A DNA stretch of 64,000 nucleotides from Geomonas propionica (GCF_016458235.1 NZ_JAEMHK010000014.1:62001-126000); one strand, 5' to 3'. Shown: positions 27,747 to 37,588, numbered from the stretch's first letter. The notes: generated by a model not told the origin, from the letters alone. Numbers and translations are program-made.

Positions 27747-28117
27747 ACGCGAGTTCTCCTGCTGCGCTTCGTGAACAGCAGAATAGGTGTTCCCGTATTT
27801 ACCTGAAGAACCTCCTGTTCCACCGGGACCCAGTTTGCCAAAGGCTTCCACTCGTCTTGTGGGAATTGCGTCCCATTTTATTGCAGATGCTCTTTTGTGT
27901 GGCACTCGGTGGTCACGCCACCGGCACCGATGGGAGGCGCTGACCATAGTCGCTCATCCGTGCGTCACAACTTTCGCCGCTAATTCCCGCAGTTATCACT
28001 TCGTGATTGGCTGCTGTGCCGGACGGGCTTACTGCGGAGCGGGAATTGCAGTTCCTGGCGGAAACGTTAGGTAAATTCCGGTACCCTACCGCATTGCTGT
28101 GAATTGTGCTCGTTTTG
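27747..28117. other. Noncoding stretch with palindromes between the phosphohexomutase and nifU
   Basis: No convincing gene. It holds CGGTGG-N5-CCACCG (27907-27923) and a larger inverted repeat AATTCCCGCAGT / ACTGCGGAGCGGGAATT spanning 27982-28047 with an inner ATCACTTCGTGAT hairpin. These could be cruciform or RNA hairpin structures. Confidence 0.5.
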
Positions 28118-28120
28118 GGG

Positions 28121-28150
28121 TTGTTCTTTGCGCTAGCTTTGCGCTATGAT
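28121..28150 (+). promoter_or_regulatory. Candidate promoter of nifU-nifS
   Basis: TTGTTC (28121-28126), 18-bp spacer containing a repeated TTTGCGCTA, TATGAT (28145-28150). A ribosome site AAGGGAGGG lies before ATG 28178. Confidence 0.5.
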
Positions 28151-28177
28151 AACCGGACTAATTAGAAGGGAGGGTCT

Positions 28178-29038
28178 ATGTGGGACTACACCGATAAAGT
28201 AAAAGAACATTTCCTTAACCCTAGAAACGTGGGCGAGATAACGGATGCTGATGCGGTCGGCGAGGTTGGCAGCCTTGCTTGCGGCGACGCCCTTAAGCTG
28301 TTTATAAAGCTGGACGAGAACAAGGAACGCATCGTTGACGCCAAATTCCAGACCTTTGGCTGCGGCAGCGCCATCGCTTCGTCTTCGGCCCTGACCGAGA
28401 TGGTGAAGGGAAAGACCCTGGACGAGGCGCTCGAGATCACCAACCAGCAGATCGCCGATTTCCTGGGCGGGCTTCCGGAAGAGAAGATGCACTGCTCGGT
28501 CATGGGGCAGGAGGCGCTGGAAGTGGCCATCGCCAAGTACCGCGGCGTCGACGCCCCGGCGCACGACCACGGCCACGACCATGTGGAAACCGAGGGCGAG
28601 CTGGTCTGCAAATGCTTCGGCCTGACCGACGTCTTCCTCAAGAAAGTGATCGCCTCCAACAAGCTGACCACGGCGGAGCAGGTCACCCACTTCACCAAGG
28701 CCGGCGGCGCCTGCGGCGGCTGCATTCCCAAAATCAAGGAGCTGATCGCCGAGGTGATGGGTGAGGAGAAGAAGACGGCGGCCGAGAGGCCGGCGAAACT
28801 CACCAACCTCAGGAAGATGCAGCTGATCCAGGAGACCTTGGAGAACGAGGTGCGTCCGCAGCTTTGGGCTGACGGCGGCGACCTCGAACTGATCGATATC
28901 GACGGCTCCAACGTCCAGGTCGCCTTCAGGAAGGCCTGCGCCGGTTGCGCCTCCTCCGGTTACACCGCCAAGTTCGTCGAGCAGAAGCTGCGCGAGCTGG
29001 TTTCCCCCGACATCACGGTACAGGAGGTTCAGGGATGA
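28178..29038 (+). CDS. nifU: Full-length NifU Fe-S cluster scaffold
   Basis: 286 residues with all three NifU modules: N-terminal IscU-like domain with Cys35 (SLACGD), FGCGSA and MHCSVMG; a central [2Fe-2S] BFD-like domain with CKC and CGGC (about residues 144-190); and a C-terminal NfU domain with CAGCASSG. It assembles Fe-S clusters with sulfur from the adjacent desulfurase, whose ATG overlaps its stop. No nif structural genes are nearby, so it may be the housekeeping system, as in other epsilon/deltaproteobacteria. Confidence 0.95.
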   Translation: MWDYTDKVKEHFLNPRNVGEITDADAVGEVGSLACGDALKLFIKLDENKERIVDAKFQTFGCGSAIASSSALTEMVKGKTLDEALEITNQQIADFLGGLPEEKMHCSVMGQEALEVAIAKYRGVDAPAHDHGHDHVETEGELVCKCFGLTDVFLKKVIASNKLTTAEQVTHFTKAGGACGGCIPKIKELIAEVMGEEKKTAAERPAKLTNLRKMQLIQETLENEVRPQLWADGGDLELIDIDGSNVQVAFRKACAGCASSGYTAKFVEQKLRELVSPDITVQEVQG

Positions 29039-30204
29039 AAGAGATCTATCTTGACAACAACGCCACCACCAAGGTGGACGAGCGGGTTTTCGAGGAGATG
29101 CGTCCCTACTTCTGCGAGCTGTACGGCAACCCGAGTTCCATGCATTTCTTCGGCGGCCAGGTGCAAAAGAAGGTCGACGAGGCCCGCTCCCGGGTCGCCT
29201 CGCTTTTGGGCGCGCTGCCGGACGAAATCGTCTTCACCGCCTGCGGCACCGAGAGCGACAACGCCGCCATCCGTTCGGCGCTGGAGGTCTTCCCGGAGAA
29301 GCGTCACATCATCACCAGCCGCGTCGAGCACCCGGCGGTGCTGACCCAGTGCCGCAACCTCAGCAAGCGCGGCTACCGCGTCACGGAACTGAACGTAGAT
29401 GGTAATGGCCAGCTTGATCTAGCCGAACTGGAAAGGCTGGTCGATGAAGATACCGCGATCGTCTCGCTCATGTACGCCAACAACGAGACCGGCGTCATCT
29501 TCCCGATCGAGGAAGCCGCCAAGATCGTTAAGAAGAAGGGTGCGCTGTTCCACACCGACGCCGTGCAGGCGGTAGGGAAGATCCCGCTGAACATGGCGGA
29601 GTCGGCCATCGACATGCTCTCCCTCTCCGGGCACAAGCTGCACGCCCCCAAGGGCGTCGGCGTCCTTTACGTGCGCCGTGGCACGCCCTTCCGCCCGATG
29701 CTGGTTGGCGGGCACCAGGAGCGCGGCCGCAGGGCCGGTACCGAGAACACCGCTTCCATCATCGCCATGGGCAAGGCCTGCGAGTTGGCCGAGCAGTATA
29801 TGGCGGACGAGGCGGGGCGCGTGCGCGAGATGCGCGACCGCCTGGAGCGCGAGCTAACCGCGCTGATTCCGAACACCAGGATCAACGGCGGCGGCACTGA
29901 CCGTCTTCCCAACACCGTCTCCATTGCCATGGAGTTCGTGGAAGGGGAGGGGATCCTGCTGCTGCTCTCCGAAAAGGGTATCTGCGCCTCTTCCGGCAGC
30001 GCCTGCACCTCCGGCTCCTTGGAGCCGTCCCACGTGCTGCGCGCTATGGGCGTTCCCTTTACCTGTGCTCACGGGTCCATCCGCTTCTCGCTGTCCAGGT
30101 TCACCACCGATGACGACATTGATGCCGTGATCACGGAACTGCCGCCCATCATCTCCCGTCTGCGTTCGATGTCGCCGTTCGGGCGCGAGTTCCTGAACAA
30201 GTAA
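29035..30204 (+). CDS. nifS: Cysteine desulfurase NifS/IscS type
   Basis: 389 residues from ATG 29035 (overlaps nifU stop; the upstream open frame lies in nifU). PLP enzyme that takes sulfur from cysteine as persulfide. PLP Lys201 in LSGHKLHAPKG; catalytic Cys324 in SSGSACTSGSLEPSH; N-terminal YLDNNATT motif. Forms a two-gene unit with NifU. It is about 40% of the length of, and clearly separate from, the desulfurase-like domain in the fusion protein at 41084-44491. Confidence 0.95.
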   Translation: MKEIYLDNNATTKVDERVFEEMRPYFCELYGNPSSMHFFGGQVQKKVDEARSRVASLLGALPDEIVFTACGTESDNAAIRSALEVFPEKRHIITSRVEHPAVLTQCRNLSKRGYRVTELNVDGNGQLDLAELERLVDEDTAIVSLMYANNETGVIFPIEEAAKIVKKKGALFHTDAVQAVGKIPLNMAESAIDMLSLSGHKLHAPKGVGVLYVRRGTPFRPMLVGGHQERGRRAGTENTASIIAMGKACELAEQYMADEAGRVREMRDRLERELTALIPNTRINGGGTDRLPNTVSIAMEFVEGEGILLLLSEKGICASSGSACTSGSLEPSHVLRAMGVPFTCAHGSIRFSLSRFTTDDDIDAVITELPPIISRLRSMSPFGREFLNK

Positions 30205-30241
30205 TAGCGTCTGTCGTAACGGGGCAGAGGGAGCAAAAGAA

Positions 30242-30274
30242 AAGGGGTGAGCATGTTCTGCTCACCCCTTGTTT
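30242..30274 (+). terminator. Terminator after nifU-nifS
   Basis: AAGGGGTGAGCA-TGT-TCTGCTCACCCCTT followed by GTTT: a 12-bp stem, moderate T-tail. Confidence 0.8.
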
Positions 30275-30296
30275 CGTCGTGGGAAAGGGAAAATCA

Positions 30297-31757
30297 TTGG
30301 TAGAGATCAGTTTACAGAAGGTAAAAGCACAGATAACGGAAGGAAAGCACCTTGAGGATATCTCGCTTGAGATAACGGAAGGGCAGCACTGGGCCGTGGT
30401 CGGGGCGAATGGGTCGGGGAAGTCGGCGATGGGGAGACTTCTTTGCAACGGGCTCACCGTGTTCTCTGGGACCTGCCGCCTCCCGGCCCGGTCCGGCTTC
30501 GTCTCCTTCGAGAAGATCGATGAGATCCTGGAGCAGGAGCACTACAACGACGACTCCGATTTCCTTGGCTACGTGACCGAGGGGACCCGCGTCGACAAGT
30601 TCATCCTTTCCGGCACCGACGCGGATGCCGCGCGATTGGCGGAACTGGCGCAGGAACTTTGCTTCACCAAGATCCTGGGACGCGGCATCAAGTTCCTCTC
30701 CACGGGCGAGATGCGCAAGACGCTCATCTGCAAGGCGCTCTTGCAGGAACCGGAACTGCTGGTGCTGGACGAGCCGTTCGACGGGCTGGACCATGAATCG
30801 TCGGAAGTGCTGCGGCAATTGATCAGCCGCTGCATCGAACGCGGCATCCAGGTGGTGCTACTCTTGAACCGCTTCAGCGAGATCATGCCGGAGACGACCC
30901 ACATTGCGTACCTCCAGGAGTGTCGTATTCTCAGGTCCGGCACTAAGGACGAAATGCTGGGCTCGGAGGCACTGCGCCGTTTCCATGCCTTCCACTACAC
31001 CCTGCCGGATACTTTGCCCGAGATCGACACAGCGCGCAGCGCGCCGCCGCTGGTCCCGGGGCAACCGCTCATCGAGATGAAGGACGTAACGGTGCGCTAC
31101 GGCGAGAAGTACGTGCTGAACGGTGTCAACTGGACGGTGAAAGCCGGGGAACACTGGAAGGTCAGCGGCCCCAACGGTTCGGGGAAGTCAACGCTGTTGA
31201 GCCTGGTAAGCGGCGACAACCCGCAGGCCTACGCCAACGACATCAGCCTCTTCGGCCGCAAGAAGGGGAGCGGGGAAAGCGTCTGGGACATCAAGAAGCG
31301 CATCGGCTTGATCTCCACTTCCCTGCAGCAGGAGTACCGGGTCGGCGGAACGGTCAAGGTCGTGGTGATCTCGGGGATGTACGACTCAATAGGCATGTAC
31401 TCCCAGTACACCTTGCACCAGCAGGAGATCGCACTGGAGTGGCTCAAGTTGCTGCACATGGACCACAGGAAGGAACACGCTTTCCGTGATCTTTCCTACG
31501 GAGAGCAGAGGCTTGTGCTGCTGGCCCGCGCCATGGTGAAACAGCCGGACCTCCTGATCCTGGACGAGCCGTGCCAGGGGCTGGACGATGTGAACCGGGA
31601 GATGGTGCTGAAAATGGTCGATCACCTGGGGCGGACCGGCAACACCCAGATCCTCTATGTGAACCACCATGCCGAGGACCGGATACCGTGCATCGAGAAC
31701 AGCATGGAACTGGTGCCGGCGGAGGAGGGCGGGTTCACCGCGGTGATCACCTCGTAA
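30297..31757 (+). CDS. Double ABC ATPase, ModF/PhrA-like
   Basis: 486 residues if it starts at TTG 30297 (AAAGGGA 6 nt upstream); GTG 30279 is the alternative without a ribosome site. Two ABC cassettes in one chain: Walker A GANGSGKS and GPNGSGKS, signatures LSTGE and LSYGEQ, Walker B LLVLDEPFDGLD and LLILDEPCQGLD. No membrane segments and no permease next to it. The arrangement resembles ModF (molybdate-related) of E. coli; the substrate or partner is unknown. Molybdopterin enzymes do occur in the window (41084). Confidence 0.85.
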   Translation: MVEISLQKVKAQITEGKHLEDISLEITEGQHWAVVGANGSGKSAMGRLLCNGLTVFSGTCRLPARSGFVSFEKIDEILEQEHYNDDSDFLGYVTEGTRVDKFILSGTDADAARLAELAQELCFTKILGRGIKFLSTGEMRKTLICKALLQEPELLVLDEPFDGLDHESSEVLRQLISRCIERGIQVVLLLNRFSEIMPETTHIAYLQECRILRSGTKDEMLGSEALRRFHAFHYTLPDTLPEIDTARSAPPLVPGQPLIEMKDVTVRYGEKYVLNGVNWTVKAGEHWKVSGPNGSGKSTLLSLVSGDNPQAYANDISLFGRKKGSGESVWDIKKRIGLISTSLQQEYRVGGTVKVVVISGMYDSIGMYSQYTLHQQEIALEWLKLLHMDHRKEHAFRDLSYGEQRLVLLARAMVKQPDLLILDEPCQGLDDVNREMVLKMVDHLGRTGNTQILYVNHHAEDRIPCIENSMELVPAEEGGFTAVITS

Positions 31758-31786
31758 GTAAGCTGACAGTAACTGGAGCGGTCCAA

Positions 31787-31903
31787 GTTCCCCTCGCCCT
31801 ACGGGAGAGGGGCAGGGGTGAGGGCGCAGGCACAAGCGAGATCTCCTCTTCGTGGCGCCTCCCTCACCCGCCCTGCGGGCACCCTCTCCCAGAGGGCGAG
31901 GGA
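31787..31903. repeat. Inverted-repeat element, family D, opposite orientation
   Basis: Arms GTTCCCCTCGCCCTACGGG and AGAGGGCGAGGGAAC surround a middle with CCCTCACCCGCCC. Homologous to 23457-23569. It lies between convergent genes. Confidence 0.7.
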
Positions 31904-31918
31904 ACAGGAGTAGAGGCG

Positions 31919-34900
31919 CTACGGGTACTGCCGCCAGTACTCAAGCCCGGTGTAGGATTCCTGGAAGCCGAAGCTTCTCAGTGGCGCGGCATAGGGCGAT
32001 TCCTTCGCCGGCGCGCCGTTGATCTGCTCCACGGTGATGCGCTTCAACGGGTTGAAGTCGCGGCCGACCAAGGTTTTGAAAAGGTCGAGGTAGCTTTCGA
32101 GATCCGGGTCATCCGCGTCGGTTCTGAATTCCAGCTCCTTGCCGTAGCGCCTGGAGATCAGGGCCAGGCGCGGACCGTGGTAGACCAGATGGGTGGACGG
32201 GATGCGGGAAGGGAGCGTTTCGCGCAGCCCCTCCAGACCGCTGCCGCACAGTGAGGCCGGGTCCGCGGCGTTGAGCCAGAAGACGGCATCCTGGGGGAGG
32301 CCCCCCTCCAGCAGCTGGTACGCCTCCCGCGACACGAACTGCAGTCCCTGGATGCCGGCGAAGAAGTTGCCGGCAATGAGCTCGCCCGACATCTCCATGA
32401 TGCGCAATGTTCTGAACAAGCGGCTCCACTGCAGGGAAGGAAGCTCCCGCGTCAAAAGCTCCCTGAACAGGATCCCGTAGCGCTCCAGCAGCACGCGGAC
32501 GCGATCCTTGTTCCTTTCCTCCTTTTCCAGCGCGTCACTTTCCGCTTGGCGTCCCGGAAGCAGGAACCAGTTGCCAATACCTTCCTGGGCGCGGTTCCAA
32601 CGGCTACCGGGGAGGCGCCGCGGGTTGCGACCGTGCAGCGGATGGCGGTGCCCGGAATCTCCCTGCGGCAGCTCGAAGCGGTTCAGGATTCCCTTGCGCA
32701 CCGCCGCGAAGGAGTCGTTGCTCACCTCTCCCCGCCAAGCCTCCTGCCAAAGTTCGGTGGTCGCCGCTGCCGCCGTCACTCCCGTCGTGGAACAAATCGC
32801 GCTCAGGTTGTAGTGCCCCCGGTCATCGGGAATCAGTGCAGGGTGTTCTGGCAACGCTGAGTCCGTCTCCCCCTCATCCTGGTCCAGGAACAAGTCGAGG
32901 TCTTCGGGGAAAGCGAAGGAGAGTCTCTTGGGGCCGCAGCCGAACCAGAGCAGGTCGCTACTCTGCATCAGGCTGTCCAGCCAAGCTCCGAGGTAAGGGG
33001 CAAGGCGGGCGGGTAGGACATCTTCTTCCCAAAGACCCACTGGCAGCGGCGCGCCGAGCAGTTGCTCGAGCCGGTCCCGCAGATCTTCCGCTGTGCTGCC
33101 GGGCTGCGCTACCCCCTGGAATTGAGCCAGGAACAACGGGAGCTGGGCGAGTTCCAACGCCTCGAAGGTGGGGCGTCTCGACCTGCGCAGCATCCGTAGC
33201 AGCGCCTCCAGGTTGACGGCGTCGCAGACCTGCGGTTCGGCGCAGCCTTCGCTGAACTGGTCCACCAGCACGGAACCGCTTTCTTCCAGGCTCTGCAGAG
33301 CATCGCGCAGCAGGGCCTCCTCAAGCCCTAGGGTACGCTGCAACACGGCCAGTTCCACCGGGCCGTAGTAGGCAAGCCACCTCCCCAGCACTCTCGCGGT
33401 GGCAGGTTCCTCTTCCTCGCCGCCATTGTCCTGCCCCCGTCGCCACAACTGGTCGAGCGATTCCCGCAGCAGTTGGGGCAGGCGCGGGTCCGCGACGTGC
33501 GGGGTGACACTGATTTCTTCCCTGCTCCGCTCCAACCCTCGCGCGATTTCCGGGATCATCTCCAGTGCGGCGACCAGTGGGACCTCCGCACCGGTGAACT
33601 CCAAAAGTACCAGCCGTTCAGCGACCTGCGGTAGCAGCTCCTCCGCATCCGGGCCGCCGTCACGATGGACCGCTTGCAATAGCTCCGGCCATTCCTGGAG
33701 CGAAATCAGCAACCTTTCCTTGACCCAGTCGATCAATTCGCGGGCGGAGTCAGGGGCGTATCCCGACGCCAGCCGCTGGCGTTTCTCCTGGAACTGGCGC
33801 ACCAGTTCGACAGGAAGGTGCGGGCGCAGGTGCGGCGAGAGTGCGAGCTCCTTAAGGAAGTCGCTGCCGAGAGAGGACTTTCGGCCGCCCCCCAGGGTGT
33901 CGTCCTCGTAGACGTACTTGTTGGTCTGCTGCCAGATCAGTCCCTTCGCGAATGGAGAGGCCTGCTTGGTGTGCACGGCGGTGACCTCGATGCTGCCGTC
34001 CTGGATTTCCTCCAAGAGCCGCTTCAGGTTGGGGAGGTCGAAGTCGTCCTTGAGCGCCGAGCGCCAGGTTTCCAAGAGGACGGGAAAGTCGCGGTAGCGC
34101 ATCACGGAGGCAAGGAGCTTCTTGGAGCGGAGGCGGTTCAGCCACAGTGGCATCCGTCTCTTGAAGTTGCTTCGCGAGAGAAGCAGCGCCCGGCCGGCAT
34201 TCTCACGGAATCGAGCCCCGAAGTAGCCGGTTCCCTCCAGCGATTCCCTGAGCAGGGGCTCGATGTTGTCGGGGGTGACCAGTTCAAGTATTTCGTTCAA
34301 CTGCTCCATTTCGTGGGGCAATAGCAGCGCGATACCGTCGTTGTTGTAGAAGGCCTGCAGCGGATAGCCGTAGCGCCTCTCCCACGCCGCCACCAGCGCG
34401 AAGGTGAGAGGGCGGTTCACGGCGTTGCCCCACAAGGTGTGCAGGATGATCTGTTCGGTCTCCGCACCCCCAACCGGGTCGCGGAAGTGCTCCACCAGCA
34501 GGTGGTGGCGGTGGGGAAGGGACGCGCCGGTCGCTTCCCTTTGCAGCTTCAGGTAACTTTCCAACGCTCCGGCCGCATCCTCATCCATGTAATGGCGCCG
34601 CTTTAGCTCCTCGACCAGGTCCTGCCCTCCCAGCCGCGACTCGCACCATTCCAGGAACGAGGAGATTTTTTCGGAATAGAAGAAATCCCGGTCCAGTTCT
34701 TCGGCGCGCCAGAAGGGGATGATCTGCTGGGGCTTTCGCGACGGCACGACCAGCACCGTGCTGTGGCTGATCTCGGTGATCTGCCAGACTTGGGCCCCGA
34801 GCGCGAAGGTTTCGCCCAGTTTTCTTTCCCAAACGAACTCCTCGTCCAGTTCCCCGATCTTGGCGCCCGTGTCTTTGAGGCGAAGCTCGTAGTATCCCCG

Positions 34901-36403
34901 CTCCGGTATGGTCCCTCCCTCCAGGTAAACCAGCATCGACAGGGCAGGACGGGTGACGATCGTTTCCTCCAGGCGGTCCACCGTGACGCGCGGGCGCAGC
35001 TCGGGCACGTGCGAATCCGCGTACTTCCCTTCCAGCATGCCGATCACCAGATCGAACTGCTGCCGGGTCAGGTTGCGGTACGGATAGCTGCACTTCAGGA
35101 AATCGTAGAGCTCGTCCAGGTGCCACTGTTCGGGGAGCGCCATGGCGAGGACGATCTGGGCCAGCAGGTCCAAGGGCGCCTCCACCGGGTGCAGTTCCTC
35201 GATCTCACCCTCGGCGATGGCGCGCGCGATGACGGCGGCGCAGACGAAGTCCATGCCGTAGGTGGGGAAGAGCTTGCCGCTACTTATTTCGCCCACGCCG
35301 TGCCCGGAACGGCCGATGCGCTGGATCGCCGAGGAGATGGAGCGCGGCGTCTGGATCAGGACCACGCTGTCGAGTTTGCCGATGTCGATGCCGAGCTCCA
35401 GCGAGTTGGTAGCCACGATGGCTTTCAGTTCGCCTCGCTTCAGCCGTTCCTCGACCGCCAGGCGGATCTCCCGAGACAGCGAGCCGTGGTGGGAGTAGGC
35501 GAGTTCCTCCCCGGAGAGCTCGTTGATGAGCCGGGTCACCTTTTCCGTGGTCCTCCTACTGTTGGCGAAGAAGAGCGTGGAACGGTGCTTGGTGATGATG
35601 TCGGTGAAGCGGTCCACCAGCCCGGGCCAGAATTCTTCCTCTGCGCCGGAAAGCACCGAAGCGGGCGCGCTGATCTCCAGTTCAAAGTGCTTCTCCTGTT
35701 CGCTGCGGACGAGCGAGATCGGGCGCGGCTGGTGGCGTTGGCCGACCAGGCGCAGCCCAGCGACGAAATCGGCGATCGTTTCCAGGGGGCGCACCGTGGC
35801 CGAGAGGGCGATGCGCTGGAACTCGCCGCTCAGCAGGGTGAGCCTTTCCACCGCCGTAATCAGGTGCGTGCCGCGCTTGTCGCCGGCGACCGCGTGGATC
35901 TCGTCCAGGATGACGGTTGCCACGCCGGTGAGGGTGGCCCTGCTCCCTTTAGAGGTGACCATGATGTTGAGGCTTTCCGGGGTGGTGATCAGGATCTCGG
36001 GGGGATGACGCAGCATCCTGCGCCGCTCGTCGCCGGGGGTGTCGCCGCTCCTGGTCTGGACGGCGATGGCGGGGAATTCCTCGCCGTGAACGGCGAAAAA
36101 CTCGCGCAGTTGGCCCAGCGGGGCGAGCAGGTTGCGGCGCACGTCGTTATTGAGGGCTTTCAGCGGCGAAACGTAGAGCACCCTGGTTTCGCCGCGGGAC
36201 CAGGCGCCGGTGACCAGCTGGTTGATCGCCCACAGGAAGGCGGCCAGCGTCTTGCCGCTGCCGGTCGGTGCGGTGACCAGTACGTGGCGTTCCCGGCTAA
36301 TTTCGTCCCAGGCGCGCAACTGGACGTCGGTGGCATTGCCCACTTTCTCGATAAACCACTGCTGGATCAGCGGGTGGAAATGTCTCAATACGGATGGTGG
36401 CAT
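31919..36403 (-). CDS. lhr: Large Lhr-type superfamily 2 ATP-dependent helicase
   Basis: 1494 residues, near E. coli Lhr length. Helicase core in the N-terminal half: Walker A TAPTGSGKT (about residue 36), LITTPESL, DEIH box in VILDEIHAV, motif III LSAT, then the C-terminal RecA lobe with ATNSLELGIDIG and QRIGRSGH. The Lhr core winged-helix and beta region follows. The C-terminal 600 residues match the extended Lhr-CTD type. A DNA-repair related 3'-5' translocase by family. Unpaired with an endonuclease gene here. Confidence 0.93.
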   Translation of the reverse strand: MPPSVLRHFHPLIQQWFIEKVGNATDVQLRAWDEISRERHVLVTAPTGSGKTLAAFLWAINQLVTGAWSRGETRVLYVSPLKALNNDVRRNLLAPLGQLREFFAVHGEEFPAIAVQTRSGDTPGDERRRMLRHPPEILITTPESLNIMVTSKGSRATLTGVATVILDEIHAVAGDKRGTHLITAVERLTLLSGEFQRIALSATVRPLETIADFVAGLRLVGQRHQPRPISLVRSEQEKHFELEISAPASVLSGAEEEFWPGLVDRFTDIITKHRSTLFFANSRRTTEKVTRLINELSGEELAYSHHGSLSREIRLAVEERLKRGELKAIVATNSLELGIDIGKLDSVVLIQTPRSISSAIQRIGRSGHGVGEISSGKLFPTYGMDFVCAAVIARAIAEGEIEELHPVEAPLDLLAQIVLAMALPEQWHLDELYDFLKCSYPYRNLTRQQFDLVIGMLEGKYADSHVPELRPRVTVDRLEETIVTRPALSMLVYLEGGTIPERGYYELRLKDTGAKIGELDEEFVWERKLGETFALGAQVWQITEISHSTVLVVPSRKPQQIIPFWRAEELDRDFFYSEKISSFLEWCESRLGGQDLVEELKRRHYMDEDAAGALESYLKLQREATGASLPHRHHLLVEHFRDPVGGAETEQIILHTLWGNAVNRPLTFALVAAWERRYGYPLQAFYNNDGIALLLPHEMEQLNEILELVTPDNIEPLLRESLEGTGYFGARFRENAGRALLLSRSNFKRRMPLWLNRLRSKKLLASVMRYRDFPVLLETWRSALKDDFDLPNLKRLLEEIQDGSIEVTAVHTKQASPFAKGLIWQQTNKYVYEDDTLGGGRKSSLGSDFLKELALSPHLRPHLPVELVRQFQEKRQRLASGYAPDSARELIDWVKERLLISLQEWPELLQAVHRDGGPDAEELLPQVAERLVLLEFTGAEVPLVAALEMIPEIARGLERSREEISVTPHVADPRLPQLLRESLDQLWRRGQDNGGEEEEPATARVLGRWLAYYGPVELAVLQRTLGLEEALLRDALQSLEESGSVLVDQFSEGCAEPQVCDAVNLEALLRMLRRSRRPTFEALELAQLPLFLAQFQGVAQPGSTAEDLRDRLEQLLGAPLPVGLWEEDVLPARLAPYLGAWLDSLMQSSDLLWFGCGPKRLSFAFPEDLDLFLDQDEGETDSALPEHPALIPDDRGHYNLSAICSTTGVTAAAATTELWQEAWRGEVSNDSFAAVRKGILNRFELPQGDSGHRHPLHGRNPRRLPGSRWNRAQEGIGNWFLLPGRQAESDALEKEERNKDRVRVLLERYGILFRELLTRELPSLQWSRLFRTLRIMEMSGELIAGNFFAGIQGLQFVSREAYQLLEGGLPQDAVFWLNAADPASLCGSGLEGLRETLPSRIPSTHLVYHGPRLALISRRYGKELEFRTDADDPDLESYLDLFKTLVGRDFNPLKRITVEQINGAPAKESPYAAPLRSFGFQESYTGLEYWRQYP

Positions 36404-36481
36404 AGCTATGACTTTAGGCTACAAAGGCTGTTTCTTCAAGGCGGGGCGTTGCTGCACATATAACCCCAGGCGCTGAAAGCG

Positions 36482-36521
36482 AAGCCCCCTTCCTCCTGCG
36501 GGGGAAAGGGGGCTTTATGAG
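36482..36521 (-). terminator. Hairpin downstream of the minus-strand lipoprotein gene
   Basis: AAGCCCCCTT and AAGGGGGCTT pair across a GC-rich 20-bp middle. T-tail is weak on both strands, so termination is likely but not certain. Confidence 0.5.
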
Positions 36522-36544
36522 GTACTATCGTGCAGGGGTGCAGG

Positions 36545-37498
36545 CTAATCGGTGCAGAGTTGCCATTCAGCGTTTTCATTGGTAAGGGCGGTGACTGTGG
36601 CCCCTGTCGAACTGAAGGTGAGTCTGGCTTTCGTGCAATGGGCGCCGGCTGCCTGGAACACGCCCGAGGTCGGCACGCCGGAGAGGTCACTCACGTTCAA
36701 TGGTGTCGGTGTGGTCACCTCTACGTAGCCGTAGTTCGGATGATAGTAGACGCCGGTGATGGTGAGTGTGTTCCCGGTGAAGGTGTAGACCCAATCCTTA
36801 ACCCAGTAGTTGGGGCTCGAGTTGACGCTCACCGTGCAGGACATCCTGAGTGTTTCGCTGGTAGCGTTGGCGCTGAACGCGAAGGAGCCGTAAATGGTTG
36901 CGGTCCCCTTGGGGGTGGTGGCGGAAAGTGGTGTGCATTCCATGGTGATCGAGTCGTAGCTGCCGGTGCTCGGGTTGTAGATGCCGGTCATGGTGACGGT
37001 CCCCGAGATGGTCGGACCGTCGCTGACGTTCTGGTACTTGCTGTAGGTCATGGTCCCGGTGAAGTTGCCGGTGCTCTCGTTGACCGTCATGGTGACGGCG
37101 GCCGATCCCCCGACCGCACCGTACACCGTGCTGTTGGCGGCAACGCCGGTGAGCGGGGATGCCTGCTTGACCCGGGCTAAGGCCTGCGGGATGCTCCTCT
37201 GGACCGTGGCGGCAATCTGCGGGAGGGTAGTCAGTTTACCGCCGGGCGTGTCGTCGTTTTGCACCATGACGCCGATCACGTTTGCCGACGAGCCGATGCT
37301 ACCGGCCGCGTAGGCGTCGGTAGTAAAGGCTACCGCGTTGCTGGTGGTGATGCTCGCCCGAGCGGTCGGACCGGTGTACTTCGAGTGGTCAACCGGCTGG
37401 TCGCTCCCCCCTCCGCCGCCACCACAGGCAGGCACCAGGGCCAACAGTAGCGTGATCCATAAAGCCTTGGACATCCTCTTCAGCTCTGTCATGTTCAT
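36545..37498 (-). CDS. Lipoprotein of unknown function (321-frame, 317 residues)
   Basis: 317 residues from ATG 37498, chosen because GGAGGT lies 5 nt before it. Signal peptide with lipobox LVPAC and a poly-Gly spacer (GGGGGGS). The exported part is Thr/Ser/Val rich with beta-strand character and pairs of short FTGTMTYSKYQ / ISGTVTMTGIYNP repeats, and two cysteines near the C-terminus. I do not recognise a family. The promoter carries a CRP-like site (37617-37632) with class II spacing. Confidence 0.8.
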   Translation of the reverse strand: MNMTELKRMSKALWITLLLALVPACGGGGGGSDQPVDHSKYTGPTARASITTSNAVAFTTDAYAAGSIGSSANVIGVMVQNDDTPGGKLTTLPQIAATVQRSIPQALARVKQASPLTGVAANSTVYGAVGGSAAVTMTVNESTGNFTGTMTYSKYQNVSDGPTISGTVTMTGIYNPSTGSYDSITMECTPLSATTPKGTATIYGSFAFSANATSETLRMSCTVSVNSSPNYWVKDWVYTFTGNTLTITGVYYHPNYGYVEVTTPTPLNVSDLSGVPTSGVFQAAGAHCTKARLTFSSTGATVTALTNENAEWQLCTD

Positions 37499-37588
37499 AG
37501 CCACCTCCACTTACAGCTGGTTGTGCCTCTGCCACGGGCGGCGGAGACAGTTGTCGGGTTAGTCACGATGTGGTCTCTTAGTTTACGA

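Noticed and set aside
34763-36463. 566-codon plus-strand open frame opposite lhr
   Set aside because: The Lhr helicase motifs are on the minus strand; this frame has no recognisable content.
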